This document shows, in pieces, positions 34,682-45,090 of a DNA stretch of 64,000 nt. Both the position numbers and the translations under genes were made by a program. Where the stretch lies: positions 1-64,000 of the forward strand of contig MU858243.1 of NCBI GenBank assembly GCA_033297075.1, read 5' to 3'. The notes beneath the pieces were generated by a model. The model was not told the DNA's origin. It saw only the letters and a program-made list of their open reading frames with translations, and searched no databases. The first letter of the stretch is position 1. Each line of letters opens with the position of its first letter. The stretch comes from Rhypophila decipiens (Eukaryota > Ascomycota > Sordariomycetes > Sordariales > Naviculisporaceae).

Positions 34682-36578
34682 ATGGCCAACAAGGCGGCCG
34701 AAGATGAATACTACCCAGTCAAAATACATCGAACCGACAGTACTGGTTATTCCAATTTGGACCACAACGCCCTGAACCCTAAAGAGGACCAGGACATACA
34801 ACAACAAGAACGGTGGGAGGTCATTCTCGGGGGGCATTTGACCAACCAAGTCGCCCCACCGGATGAAAGTAAGTCTTTTGCCCCCGAATCCCGGGAGCTG
34901 GGCTAACGTGAACTTCGTAGAAAGACAGTTCAAGCTTGATGGCTTCCCAAAGGGTTACGAGCTGAGATGTGCCATTCGAAGAGATGGAGGCAGAGATTAT
35001 TACCTCTATGGCCACCCCGCAGGGCCAAAGGCTACTTACCGGACCCCAGGAGATTTTGTCATGCATCTATTATGGCTGGCCAGCACATCGAACGACCGGA
35101 GTGATTGCTCCTGCGACCTCTGCGCGCGGATGGTCGCCGCCAACGGACAACGGCAACCACTGAATGATATCTTGACATTAAATCGGATTCAAGCCCAAGT
35201 CCAAGCTCAAGTTCAAGCTCAACAGGCCCAGGCCCAGGCCCAGGCTCAGGCCCAGGCCCAGGCCCAGGCTCAGGCCCAGGCTCAGGCCCAGGCTCAGGCT
35301 CAGGTGCAGGCTCAAGCCCAGGCGAAGAGGTTAGAGGCTCTGGCTCAAGCCCAGGCTCATGTTCAGCCTCAACCCCAGGCGCAGGCGCAGGCACAACCGC
35401 AACCAGTACGGCCATCTACTCAACAACCGCAGTTCCAAAATCAACAGCCACCACCGCAACCGCAGACACAGTTACAGCCGCAAGCTCCCCCCGTTCAAGC
35501 CGCACCAAGACCACCTCCTCAGCCCGCCATCCCCGGTGTGAAGAGTCCTGCCAATGTTTTCCGCCTGGGCGAGATGGTATGGTACAAGCACCAGGCCTGG
35601 CGTCTAGGCGTAATCGTCTCCATAGAGCCCACGGTCGAAAATGTCGAAGGCGACGACAGCAAGTACACATTTACCCTCGCACCCTTGGGACATCTCTCCC
35701 TGAACTTACCGGCGGTGCCAAAACCCGCGACGGACATGCGACCCTTCCTCACCTTCAGCGTTCCCGACATCAGCATCCCGGGTCTCGTAGGAAAGAAGTT
35801 TGAAGGCGTCGATTGGCCAGCCTATGCCATGCAGTCCCGGGGAAATGAAAGGCAGATGCAAACCGTGGGCCTCGAGGCATCCAAGATGGGTGCTCGATCC
35901 ATAAACGACTCCTACTCCACCATCAACCTCCTCACTGAGGGCATCACTCCCGACGGTCTCTACGTAATCCAGACCTACAAGGCAGTCTACTTCGGGGCCG
36001 AGATGATATGCACAAACGACCCCATACGAGTGACCACCGACCATAACACCATGGCCCCGGACCACGACAACCCCAACGGCTCCTCAGCAGTAATGCTTGT
36101 CTCCGAAATCCAAGTAATGAGCAGCCCAAACGAACCAAACATCACCCCCCCATCCCTCTCCTTCAAAGGAAGCATCTACCTCCCCGTTCGCGCCCAGCTC
36201 CCCCACCCACCAAACATGGTTCCCCCCGAAACCCTAGGCCCAGTCTTCACAGAGGAAATGAGCATCCGGAACCAAATAGAACAAGACAAGACCACAGTAC
36301 GCTGGGGCTGGGCCCTCATCGAAGAAAACACCATCCGCTCCGACGTCGACGTGCAGGGGCGATTCTACGTCAACCACAAGCTGATGAACATTGTCGACCC
36401 GGACAAATTTCAGCAGTCTGCGCGCAACGGGGTCGTCCAAGAAGCGCTTGCGTACCTCAACAGTCGCGGGCAGAGCGGATACAAAGAGGTTCTGGTGCGG
36501 AAAAAGCATCGGGCCGAGGCGCTGGGCGAGGCGGTCTCTGTGCAGTTTGTGCCTCCGGAGGGGATGATTGAGAACTAG
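34682..36578 (+). CDS. Clr2-type transcription-silencing domain protein with Gln-Ala repeat
   Basis: Two exons (34682-34868, 34921-36578) give 614 aa. The N-terminal part (residues about 15-140: [72 protein letters not shown]) matches the Clr2 transcription-silencing domain. Clr2 in fission yeast belongs to SHREC, a heterochromatin deacetylase/remodeller complex. Residues about 152-196 are a Gln-Ala dipeptide run, followed by Gln/Pro-rich sequence to about 250. A second folded region ([24 protein letters not shown] onward) looks like a BAH/SH3-like C-terminal part of Clr2. The upstream open frame starts at TTG, so ATG 34682 is chosen. The family assignment is good; complex membership is inferred. 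Confidence 0.85.
35190..35322 (+). repeat. CAGGCC hexamer minisatellite coding Gln-Ala
   Basis: Tandem hexamers CAGGCC/CAGGCT (with CAAGTC/CAAGCT variants at the start) encode alternating Gln and Ala with a few Val. It is in frame inside the Clr2-like gene. Such arrays are prone to length change between strains. Confidence 0.9.
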
Positions 36579-37338
36579 GAGCTTCACTTGCATCGAATCT
36601 GGGGTCAGGACGTTGAGCACGAAACTTGCTTTCTTTGGTGAGGGGCTGTAGATGGCAGAATGGTGAGACATGGTCCAAAGAGAATATTTGGTGGATTTGG
36701 GAGTGGAATATTGCCTGGTAATTGCCGATCATATAAGGAATGGGAAGGACATGGTTTTGTGAATACCTATCTGGATCATGTTCTGGTAGCTAACCAGCGA
36801 AGGGGCGGAGTAAAAAGGTGTTCTAGAGTAGCGGGGGGGTTAATCATTATACAGATAGCAGCAGCAATCCAATGGATATGCACATGCAACCGGGCATGAT
36901 TCACTTATAAAATCACCAATCAATACAAACAAAAGGTCAACGAGTTGCACATCAAGTTCCATCGCCTGTCAGTAAGCACCGGACTACTCTCTCAGATTCT
37001 CCTCCGTTTTGGATTTTAAACGATTCAATTTCAACAGGTGATGAACAACCCTAATAGAAAAGGTAACCCAACAAAAATGACGCAGGACCATAACAATAGA
37101 CATATGTACTTTTTCGTCACATTTTTTGTTGCAGTGCATTGTTACTCGCTCCCAAACCCAGAGAGAACTCAAGAAAAAAAAAGCTAAACTCGAATGCTAA
37201 TAACCCCCATAACCCCATGACAGAACAGACACCCGTACCAGCAAGCCCAAGCAAGAGAACATGTAATAAAAAAGTATAGAGCAAAACGGCATTCCACGAT
37301 TAGGGAGGTCGCTTCGAGATATAAGCGGAACAAGAAAA
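36579..37338. other. convergent 3' region Clr2-like/CPA1
   Basis: About 0.76 kb between two facing genes, AT-rich with frequent stops. No further gene or RNA was recognised. Confidence 0.5.
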
Positions 37339-38849
37339 TTAAGCAGCGTTCGCCAGAGGAGAGGGCTCGACGCCGACTCTCTCTTTGCTGAGGATGTCAA
37401 TCATCAGCTGCGATGGCCTGTTGTCCCGGTAGATCGATGCGCTATCCTTGAACATCTTGACGTTCTCAATGTACTTGTCAAACAGGTATGAGCTGTCCAT
37501 CGGGCCACCCTTGGCTTCGGGGTGGAATTGGGTCGAGAAGATGGGTCTGGACTTGTGGATCATGCCTGCAAATGAAGATAAGGGTCAGAACCATGCTGCA
37601 ATGGGTGGATATAGATATGAGAAAACTGCTTACCTTCGTTGGAACCATCGTTGAGGTTCACAAAGTACTCCTTGAAATCGCTGGGCAGAGTGCTGGCATC
37701 AACGGCATAACCGTGGTTCTGGCTGGTGATGTGGCACTGGCCCGTAGTCAAGTCCAACGCGGGGATGTTGTGGGCACGGTTTCCGTACTTGAGCTTGATG
37801 GTCTGGGCGCCAACCGCAAGGGCGAGGAGCTGGTGACCAAGGCAAATACCCATGATGGGAACAGGGGAGGTCTCCATCAGGCGGCCGAGGTTGTAGACAG
37901 TCTCCTGGCAATGGGTCGGGTCACCAGGGCCGTTGGAGATGAAGACACCATCGAAGTTCTCTGCAACCTTGTGGATGGGGTAGTTGTAGGGGAAGACGGT
38001 CACCGACGCGCCTCGGCTGACCAGGCTGCGCAAGATGTTCTCCTTCACACCGCAGTCGATCAGGGCGACGTGGAACGAGGCATTGGGTGCCGAGACGACG
38101 AAGGGAGCCTTGGTGCTGACGCGCTTGACCAGGTTGATAGCACCGGGATCGATATAGCCCTCGTCCTCGTCCGCATCGTACTCGTCACCAATCGAGATTC
38201 TGGCCAACGAAGAACCCTGCTCACGGAGGAAAGTAACGATCTCACGCGTGTCAACGCCCGAGATGGCCGGCACTCCCTCGCGGGCGCACCACTCGCCCAA
38301 GCTCTCGACGGCGGTCCAGTGGCTGTACTTGGTAGCCACATCCGCCACCACAACACCAGCGCACTGGATATGGGGGGACTCGAAGTATTTGAGGAGGTTG
38401 AACTCGTCACGCTGGTTGGAGGGAACGCCGTAGTTGCCAATCAGAGGCTGGGTGAAGACGAGGATCTGACCACGGTACGAAGGATCGGTCATGGACTCGG
38501 GGTATCCCACGAGGGAGGTGGTGAAGACGGCTTCACCAGAGATGTTGGAGTTGGCTCCAAAGGCAGTGCCGTGGAAGACAGGGCCATCCTTGAAAGCGGT
38601 AAATGTCAATATGAAAACACCAGAGAGTAAAGAGGCGGTTCAAGTGCAGGTCCAACCTACCCTGATGGTGAAGGTGGCGTCGACATTGGCCGCCGCGGGA
38701 GTGGCTCGAGCGACACGGTCCGGCATCGTCCTTCCCCTGCTGCCATTCACTGCCAGCTTGCTCGCGAGGCGAGTCTGCTGGGCTGGACGAGCAGCATTGA
38801 GGCTGATGGTGGTGGCCTTGGGAAGGCGGGCGGTCAAGCGAGAGAACAT
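37339..38849 (-). CDS. cpa1: arginine-specific carbamoyl-phosphate synthase, small subunit
   Basis: Three exons (38849-38661, 38588-37634, 37565-37339) encode 456 aa. Introns have GTAGGT and GTAAGC donors. The protein is the glutamine amidotransferase subunit that feeds ammonia to the large subunit to make carbamoyl phosphate for arginine. The N-terminus ([17 protein letters not shown], basic and hydroxylated) looks like a mitochondrial presequence. The small-subunit domain ([34 protein letters not shown]) is followed by a class I glutaminase with the catalytic Cys in GICLGHQ and His-Glu in [10 protein letters not shown]. The leader contains the arginine attenuator peptide uORF 69 nt upstream, the hallmark of fungal arg-2/CPA1 translational control by arginine. 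This uORF identifies the gene as the arginine-specific isoform. Confidence 0.97.
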
Positions 38850-38917
38850 CTTCAAAGTCGACGACAGTGACAAAAGTAAAAAAAGTTGCTAAGTTGCTCT
38901 GGGGCTATGCCGAGATC

Positions 38918-39351
38918 TTATGCGGATAGGGCTCTCCACAGATGGTCTAACAAAAAACAGAAAGGCAGAGTCAGTATACTCCATAATGAAGCGGTGAGTC
39001 AAGGTAAAACGTGGGAGGAAGCGGACCTGAGAGATAATCCTAGAACAGGGAAGCACATTGTTAGCGTCGTCACATTCAGAGCCCAATTTGATAAACAGCA
39101 ACATGATGATCAACTACAGCCAAATGAGAACACGAATTGAACGCCAATTGTCGAGTGTTTTGCCGTGCACACGACAGAGCCCTTTGTTGTCCCGGGGGCT
39201 TGGGAATGAGGGTATCTGCAATTTTGGGGTCGACAATTGCGGGGTTCATCCCATCTTTTTTTCTCGATGACCCAACGCTAATTACCCAACAACAACGAGA
39301 CGAAAGTTAGATGCATACCTGGGAAGTAAAAACCGACGGACGCCCGTTCAT
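38918..39351 (-). CDS. arginine attenuator peptide uORF of CPA1, three exons
   Basis: A 24-codon uORF assembled from 39351-39319 (MNGRPSVFTSQ), 39039-39027 (DYLS plus one base) and 38946-38918 (completing D, then HLWRALSA, TAA). Introns 39040-39318 (279 nt, GTATGC..CTAG) and 38947-39026 (80 nt, GTCCGC..TTAG) are removed. The spliced peptide is nearly identical to the known Neurospora AAP and keeps the functionally essential Asp at position 12 and Trp 19. In the family, the nascent peptide stalls ribosomes at the uORF stop when arginine is high and lowers CPA1 translation. The stop lies 68 nt before the CPA1 ATG. The middle exon is only 13 nt. The peptide match makes the model convincing; splicing itself is unproven. 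Confidence 0.9.
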
Positions 39352-40401
39352 AAGGGAGGATGTGAAAGGGGTGTCAATTCAGGAGAAGCAATTGGGGGTA
39401 AGAACCCGTGAGGTGCAAGCGATTAAGAACCTGCGATGGGAAAGTCTGATGCGGACAAGAATTCGATGGTGGGAAGAGAGATGATGAAACGGAAGAGGGA
39501 AAAAGAGAGTGAAAATTGGATGTGGTCAACTGGGCCTCAAAAAGAAGATTTTTTTTTACTGGCAAATCGTCGATTGACTCACCCGTGATTGGCCAGAGCA
39601 CCCCTGACGTAGCTGATAGCGCTGGCCGATTTACGGGGGGGCAGCAGCGGGGTCGTCGTCTAGCTGCCGGTATGCAACGCCAGTACGGATGACATTCAAT
39701 GGATTTCCATCCTCTTCGAGTGCATCCGTCGAGCGGAGTATCACTTTAAAACAGCATTGACCTGTCTTGTCAATCTTGTCCTTCCTGCAGTGCGTGTCTA
39801 GCTTGCTCGCCGGGCGAGTCTAGACTACGTAGCGAATGTTTATAGGCGGATGCCGATCTTGGGCAAGATACCGCTATCCGTATCAGATGTATCTATCCGT
39901 ACTAGGCTATCTCCTTTGACAAATGCCAATTCGTGCGGTTTGATAAACAACGGGCAAACCGAACAATTCCCATTCAAAACACGCTGAAAATAGCATCCCT
40001 TGTTGATGCTCTGTCTCGTCTTTGTCTCTGATTTACCAAAATATTCCATAGCACGAGTCAAGCCAGGAAAAAGGGGACTCTTGGCATCTTTGAACAAGCT
40101 TCGGTGGATCTACCGGTAATACCTTCTCTTTGTCTCCATCCTTGTATCATGGATTAGGTATTTTTGCTTCCAGATCAAATTTCGCGTGCTATGTAGTGTA
40201 CGATGTCTTCGGGCTGTGGGTAACACGGATGGCATTAGAGGTGACAAAAAGGGACAAGGACTTCTGTTTGTATCCGTATCCCAAGTAAACAATTCTCTGC
40301 GCCAAATCCCCGGTCTAAGCAGCTAGAAGGAGGCGTATATATACAAAGAAGGCAGTCGTCTGTTGATACAGAAATCTACGAGGCTTTTATTGTCAAGAAA
40401 A
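39352..40401. other. CPA1 promoter and ETFB 3' flank
   Basis: About 1 kb. It holds the transcription start region of CPA1 and a TGACTCA site (annotated). The part near 40402 is the 3' flank of the electron-transfer flavoprotein gene. No extra gene was seen. Confidence 0.45.
39575..39581. promoter_or_regulatory. Gcn4/CPC1-type site upstream of CPA1
   Basis: TGACTCA is the exact palindromic core for Gcn4/CPC1/CpcA, the general amino-acid control activator. It lies about 225 nt upstream of the attenuator uORF. A heptamer like this occurs by chance every several kilobases, so only the context makes it suggestive. Confidence 0.4.
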
Positions 40402-41366
40402 TCAGATAGCTCCGAGCTCCTTGAGCTTGGAGATCAAGCCATCGACATCCTCAACCTTGCCTCCGCCTTGTCTTACGGGGGGTTCTGGAAAAACGACATG
40501 TTAGCCAGGCCATTATACTCGCACCGGAAAAAAAGCCTTGGGCAACCTACCAGTAACCTTGAGCACCTTGAGCCTCTTCTCATTCGTAATCCCGTAATCC
40601 GCCAGCGTCTTCTTCTCCATGGGCTTCTTCTTCGCCTTCATGATATTCGGCAGACTAGCATACCGCGGCTCGTTCAGTCTCAAATCAGTCGTAATAACCA
40701 TAGGCAGCTTAGCCCTAAGCGTCTCAACACCACCATCCACCTCCCTAGTAACACTGACACTGTCCCCCTCCCCAAACTCGACCTTGCTAGCCTGCGTAGC
40801 CTGCGGCCAGCCCAGCAAGCCCGCAAGCATCTGCCCCGTCTGGGCAGCATCATCGTCGATGCTCTGCTTCCCCAGAATAACAAGATTACTCTTGTGCTCC
40901 TCAGCAGCCTTCTTGAGCAATTTGGCAACGCTCAACGGCTCAAGGTCCTCGCCCTCCTTGACTTCCACATGAATGGCACGATCAGCGCCCATGGCCATCG
41001 CCGTGCGGAGAACATCCTGGGCCTTGGTCGGTCCCGCAGAGATGACGCAGATATCCTCTACTCCCCCCGGGGCGGATTTCTTCTCGCGGATGCGCACGCT
41101 TTCTTCGACCGAGAGCTCGTCGAAGGGGTTCATGCTGTGCTTTACGCCGGCTGTCTCGACGCCCGTTTGCGCCTTGTTGACTCGGGGTTTGACCTGCTCG
41201 AAAAAATCCCTGCGTCAGTTATTGTTTACCCAAATAAACAACAAACCTTATTTTGCACCCACAGACATGCAAACACTCTCAGTGCATGCATGCTGCAGAA
41301 AGGGTCAAAACGTACCGCATAGTCAATGACCCGCTTGACGGGGACCAGAATCCGCAGGGCTGACAT
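40402..41366 (-). CDS. etfB: electron transfer flavoprotein, beta subunit
   Basis: Three exons (41366-41316, 41193-40551, 40484-40402) encode 258 aa. The start [17 protein letters not shown] joins to [20 protein letters not shown], then [19 protein letters not shown]. Other family blocks are [31 protein letters not shown], the signature region from [27 protein letters not shown], and [12 protein letters not shown]. The last exon adds [18 protein letters not shown]. The alpha/beta heterodimer carries FAD and AMP in the mitochondrial matrix and passes electrons from acyl-CoA and amino-acid dehydrogenases to ETF-ubiquinone oxidoreductase. Length is typical. Introns are GTACGT and GTAGGT types. 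A double telomere-like motif lies about 230 nt upstream. Confidence 0.95.
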
Positions 41367-41594
41367 TGCGACAGAGGAGAATTTCGATCTTGATTGTCGT
41401 CGGCGGCGGTCGAGGAGGAATTGGTAGGTTGGTGGCGGCGGCGGAGGAAAGGAAGGATCGATTGAAGCTTGCCGTACCTTGATGACGCTTTCCCCAGTTC
41501 CCGAATCCGCTCGGCTTTGCCCACTCCGGCCCAAAATCGCAAACCCAAGTGCGCCAAGCGCCGATGCCAACCTCGGTCAAGCGAGCGCACATGC

Positions 41595-41606
41595 AACCCT
41601 AACCCT
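41595..41606 (-). promoter_or_regulatory. double telobox upstream of ETFB
   Basis: AACCCTAACCCT on the plus strand reads AGGGTTAGGGTT toward ETFB. It lies 229 nt upstream of the ETFB ATG, almost the same spacing as the similar element before BCP1. Possible Tbf1-type factor site; not proven. Confidence 0.45.
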
Positions 41607-41646
41607 GGTAGAGCAAGGCAAAAGCACGTGCTCTTCTCAACTCTCG

Positions 41647-41669
41647 TCTCATCTCATCTCATCTCATCT
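41647..41669. repeat. TCTCA microsatellite
   Basis: Four and a half copies of the pentamer TCTCA, in the upstream region of ETFB. Confidence 0.9.
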
Positions 41670-42338
41670 GTTTACCATAACAACAACAGTTCATGTTTAC
41701 TTCAGGCATGATATAGTCCTGAGAGGCTCTTGAAGGGTAAGCGACAAGTTATCCTGCTCTGCGACTCTGTGAAGTGCTGTTTCTCATATAAAAGGCCATT
41801 TGACTTTGTGATTAAGCAGCTCATTTCACGAGTCCCCATCCGTCCGACAGCACCCCAACAAGGAGAGTAAAAACAACTCAAGATGAACGTCAAGTCATAC
41901 AAAGGGGCAAATATACAGATATCACTTGGGCATCTTTTGAAACTGTCATCTGATATTTTGTATACTATATAGATACATAACTGTTAATCTCATTCATCTC
42001 ATCCTCCAAGATTGACTGCTGTCTCTGTAACTACTCGCCTTCCTCATCCGCCTAACTAGCTAACAAAATCCTGAAAGGAAAAAAACTCGGGTATCGTATC
42101 GTACCAAACCACACCAAAATATATAGACAAGAAGCAGAATGCCAAGCACTGACTGTTTGTTGCTGAGTGCCTGAGGAAAGAGAAAGAAAAGATGCCCATG
42201 TAGAGAGAAAAACCATTGCCATATCATCAAGGCTTTTGTGTTTCGCCGGTGCCGTCCGTGAGTGAACAAGAAAGAAGAATACCGGTACCCAATCCATGAA
42301 AAACGCTATAACAAAATCCAAAAAGAAAAAAAAGCAAA

Positions 42339-45090
42339 TCAGATCCCAAAAAGAACAACGCCAATCGCTATGCAAACCAAAGCTACCAATCCACCACTCC
42401 CACCACCACCAATCTCCACCCCCGTCAAACCAGGCTTCACCAAACCAGGCGCAGCATCCTTACTCTCTTTCGGCTTCGCCGCGCCGCCGCTGCTGCTACT
42501 GCCCGGCCCACCCCAGCCATACCCATTCAAGAACCCCGTACTAGTAGCAGTCATGAGCGACGGCGCAGGCCTGACATTCTGAATAACAGTGGTACTGCTC
42601 GCCCCAAACGGCCAGGGAAAACTCATCGAATCAATCGTCACCCCCGACGGCCCGATCGTCACCTTCTCGCCGCTCACCTCGGTTACAGTGGTACTTGCTC
42701 CCCCCGGCCCGACCGTATACGTCGCTTCGTTGATCACCAAGACCGACTCGCCTATTTGTGTCAAGGTGACCCCCCCGACAAGTGCATATTGTGTCTCTCC
42801 CGGCTTGGCCAGCTCCCCGCCTAGAGTTGTCCCCGGCGCTGTAATGCCTGATGGGCCGAGGGTGATGATGTCGTCGCCTACTGTGGTCGTGCTAGTCTTT
42901 CCGTCGAGGCCGTAGGTGATGGTCGTGCCGTAGATTACCACGACGGATTTTCCAATGGCCGTGATGACTTCCCCGCCTGCGACCACGACTTCAGTTGGTT
43001 TAGGCAGGGTAGGCACGGCAAGTGTGTCGCCTGCTACTATCACCCCGGAGGTACCAATAACGACTTGTTTTCCATCTGCCAGCTTGGCGGTGGTGGCTAC
43101 GGGGCCGATGGTGTATTGCGTCCCGTCGACGACTGCCACGTCGGAACTTATCACTACCAAGACTCCGCCTAGGGTCGAGCTGGTTGGTGCTGGGGCAAAG
43201 ACACCGCCGTTTGTGGAGACTGGCCGGGTGACGGTTGCGTCGCCTCCTACGACGCGGGTGGGCTCGATGGTGAAGGTGTTGTCGTTTACTATCACTACTT
43301 GGGTGGAAACGAATGGCCTGTCGCTGATGGTGTTGCCGTCTATTATTACTGCTGACGGACGGACTACCACTGTGACGGGTTTGCGGACCGAGGTGGTTTG
43401 TTGCTGCTGTTGTGGTGGTGGTGGTGGTGGGGGGTTTGGGTTGTTCGGGTTGCTTGGATTATTTGGATTGCTTGGGTTATTCGGGTTGCTTGGATTGTTC
43501 GGATTGCTAGGATTGTTCGGATTGGGATTCGGCTTCGGGTTGGGATCTTTGGGTGAATTATATGGGGGAGGGACAAATGTTGTCGGACTGGCCTTGGTAG
43601 GACCGTGATTGTTTTGAGGGTCTTTAGTCCTCGGTTGTGTGGCTGTAACGCCGTAATTGGGCGTGGATATTGGTGAAAAAACCACGGCAGGATTCTTGTC
43701 TGTCGTGACAAAGACAATGGTGGCGGTCGGGACTGCAGTGTGTGTGCTCATGACGGGCCCAAAGTTCCAATCAGTGCTGGTGGTCTCGATGCAAGTCACA
43801 TATTTGGTGCCAGTCCCCGTGGACGTGCAGACCGAGAGTGTCAGCCTCGGGGGAGGGAGAGGCTCGACGCACTCCTTGAGCTTGTCCGGAGGTGGCGTTG
43901 CGATGGGCGGAAACGGTGGTGTGTAATCTTTGGGATCGCCACGCCAGGTGACGGTGCTGGTGTACACGACAGACCATGTCGTGATGGCCGTTATGCTGTT
44001 CTGGTAATCTGACGGCTGGCAGTAGCTGATGGACGACGGTGTTGGAAATAACCCTCCTGATCCGAAGCGGGTTTGCGTTCCATTTTGTGTATGAAAGTCC
44101 CATGTGATGGTTGTGTTTTGATAGGGCTTTGCCGTCGGTGCTGACGTTGGAGCATATCCCAGGTCAGTGGTCTCGTCGGCAATGGTGGTTATAGCTACAG
44201 TCGGTCGGGTCTGTACCGGTCGAGGCCTCGGTCGCACGGGCTCTGGCGCCGGTTCGGGTTCGGGTTCGGGTTCCGGCGTCGAAGGCTCGTCCGATCCATG
44301 ATTTACCCCTGTATCGCTGCCAACATCACCACCACTATCACCATCATCAGGTGGCGGGGCAGGGGGTCCAACTACTCCCGGTCTCGGGGACGCCTCCATC
44401 GGCGGAGGCCCCGGAACCGAACCCGATTTGGGCGGCATGGAGTTTTTCGAAGGTGCAACAGACCTCGTGGGCGCCCTATAGTCCGTTGTCAAGGTCCCTC
44501 CAGCCCCGAAAACTCCTGGATAAACATAATCCTCCTCCTCGGTGCTCGTACTCGAAGCAGCGACTCCTGCCTTCAGTCCCACGGCGCTCAACGAAGGTTT
44601 TATCGCCGAGCTGGCGACTTGGGTTCCTGCGTCGACCACGCCGCCCGATCCTCCTCCCGCCGCGCCAGTTGCTGATCGTACCGACGTCCCTTGTCCAGAT
44701 CCAGAGCTGTTTGGCGTTTCTTGCGTGTTCTGTATTTCCGCGACAGATATGCTACTTGAGCTTGATAGAATGTCCACAGAGACTGATTTTATGACCGTTA
44801 CGGATTCCGGAAGCCGTGTTTCTATCGGCGTGGACTCGTTACGTGGTATTATCACTTGGGGTGCTCTGATGATATTCCTTCCTCTGGGAACAGCTCGGGG
44901 GCTGTTCCCTATCCTGTCACCTCCATCTCGTCTCCATAATCGGGCTATATATGAGAAATATCAGTACCCAACATCCTGCTCGACAAAAAATGCAGGAAAT
45001 CATCAGACAAGACCAACCACATGAGGCCGTGTCGAGACCAAAACCTGAAAGCGCGCCGACCAGTAATATCGCCTTCTTGCCAGCAACCAT
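42339..45090 (-). CDS. repetitive Ser/Thr/Pro-rich GPI-anchored-type cell wall protein
   Basis: Modelled as two exons (45090-45045, 44944-42339), 883 aa. Exon two is secure. The C-terminus has a small-residue stretch (GVEIGGGGSGG) followed by a hydrophobic tail GLVALVCIAIGVVLFGI, as expected for GPI attachment. The start is less certain: ATG 45090 gives a short hydrophobic leader (AILLVGALS) joined to ARLWRRDGG through a weak donor (GTTTTG); donors 6-27 nt further on also keep frame. The middle is Ser/Thr/Pro-rich with a SNPNNP repeat, a poly-Pro/Gln run, and several units of about 50 residues ending in TIGPSGVT-like strands (VTIGPSGVTI, ITLGPSGITA). No enzyme domain was recognised. A surface or adhesion role is inferred from composition. 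Confidence 0.72.
43438..43527 (-). repeat. 18-bp coding repeat (SNPNNP)
   Basis: Four to five tandem 18-nt units in the wall-protein gene encode Ser-Asn-Pro-Asn-Asn-Pro, followed in the protein by runs of Pro and Gln. Confidence 0.9.

Larger units (their letters stand above)
41367..42338. other. ETFB promoter and 3' flank of the wall-protein gene
   Basis: About 1 kb. It includes a TCTCA pentamer microsatellite at 41647-41669 and a double telomere-like motif at 41595-41606. The rest is AT-rich without a supported gene. Confidence 0.5.

Noticed and set aside
37488..38630. A 380-codon plus-strand frame antisense to CPA1
   Set aside because: It mirrors the codon pattern of the secure CPA1 exons on the other strand, crosses both CPA1 introns and has no recognisable domain.
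42955..43608. A 217-codon plus-strand frame rich in Gly, Leu and Phe
   Set aside because: It is the antisense of the repetitive wall-protein gene; the Gly-Leu run is the complement of the SNPNNP repeat.
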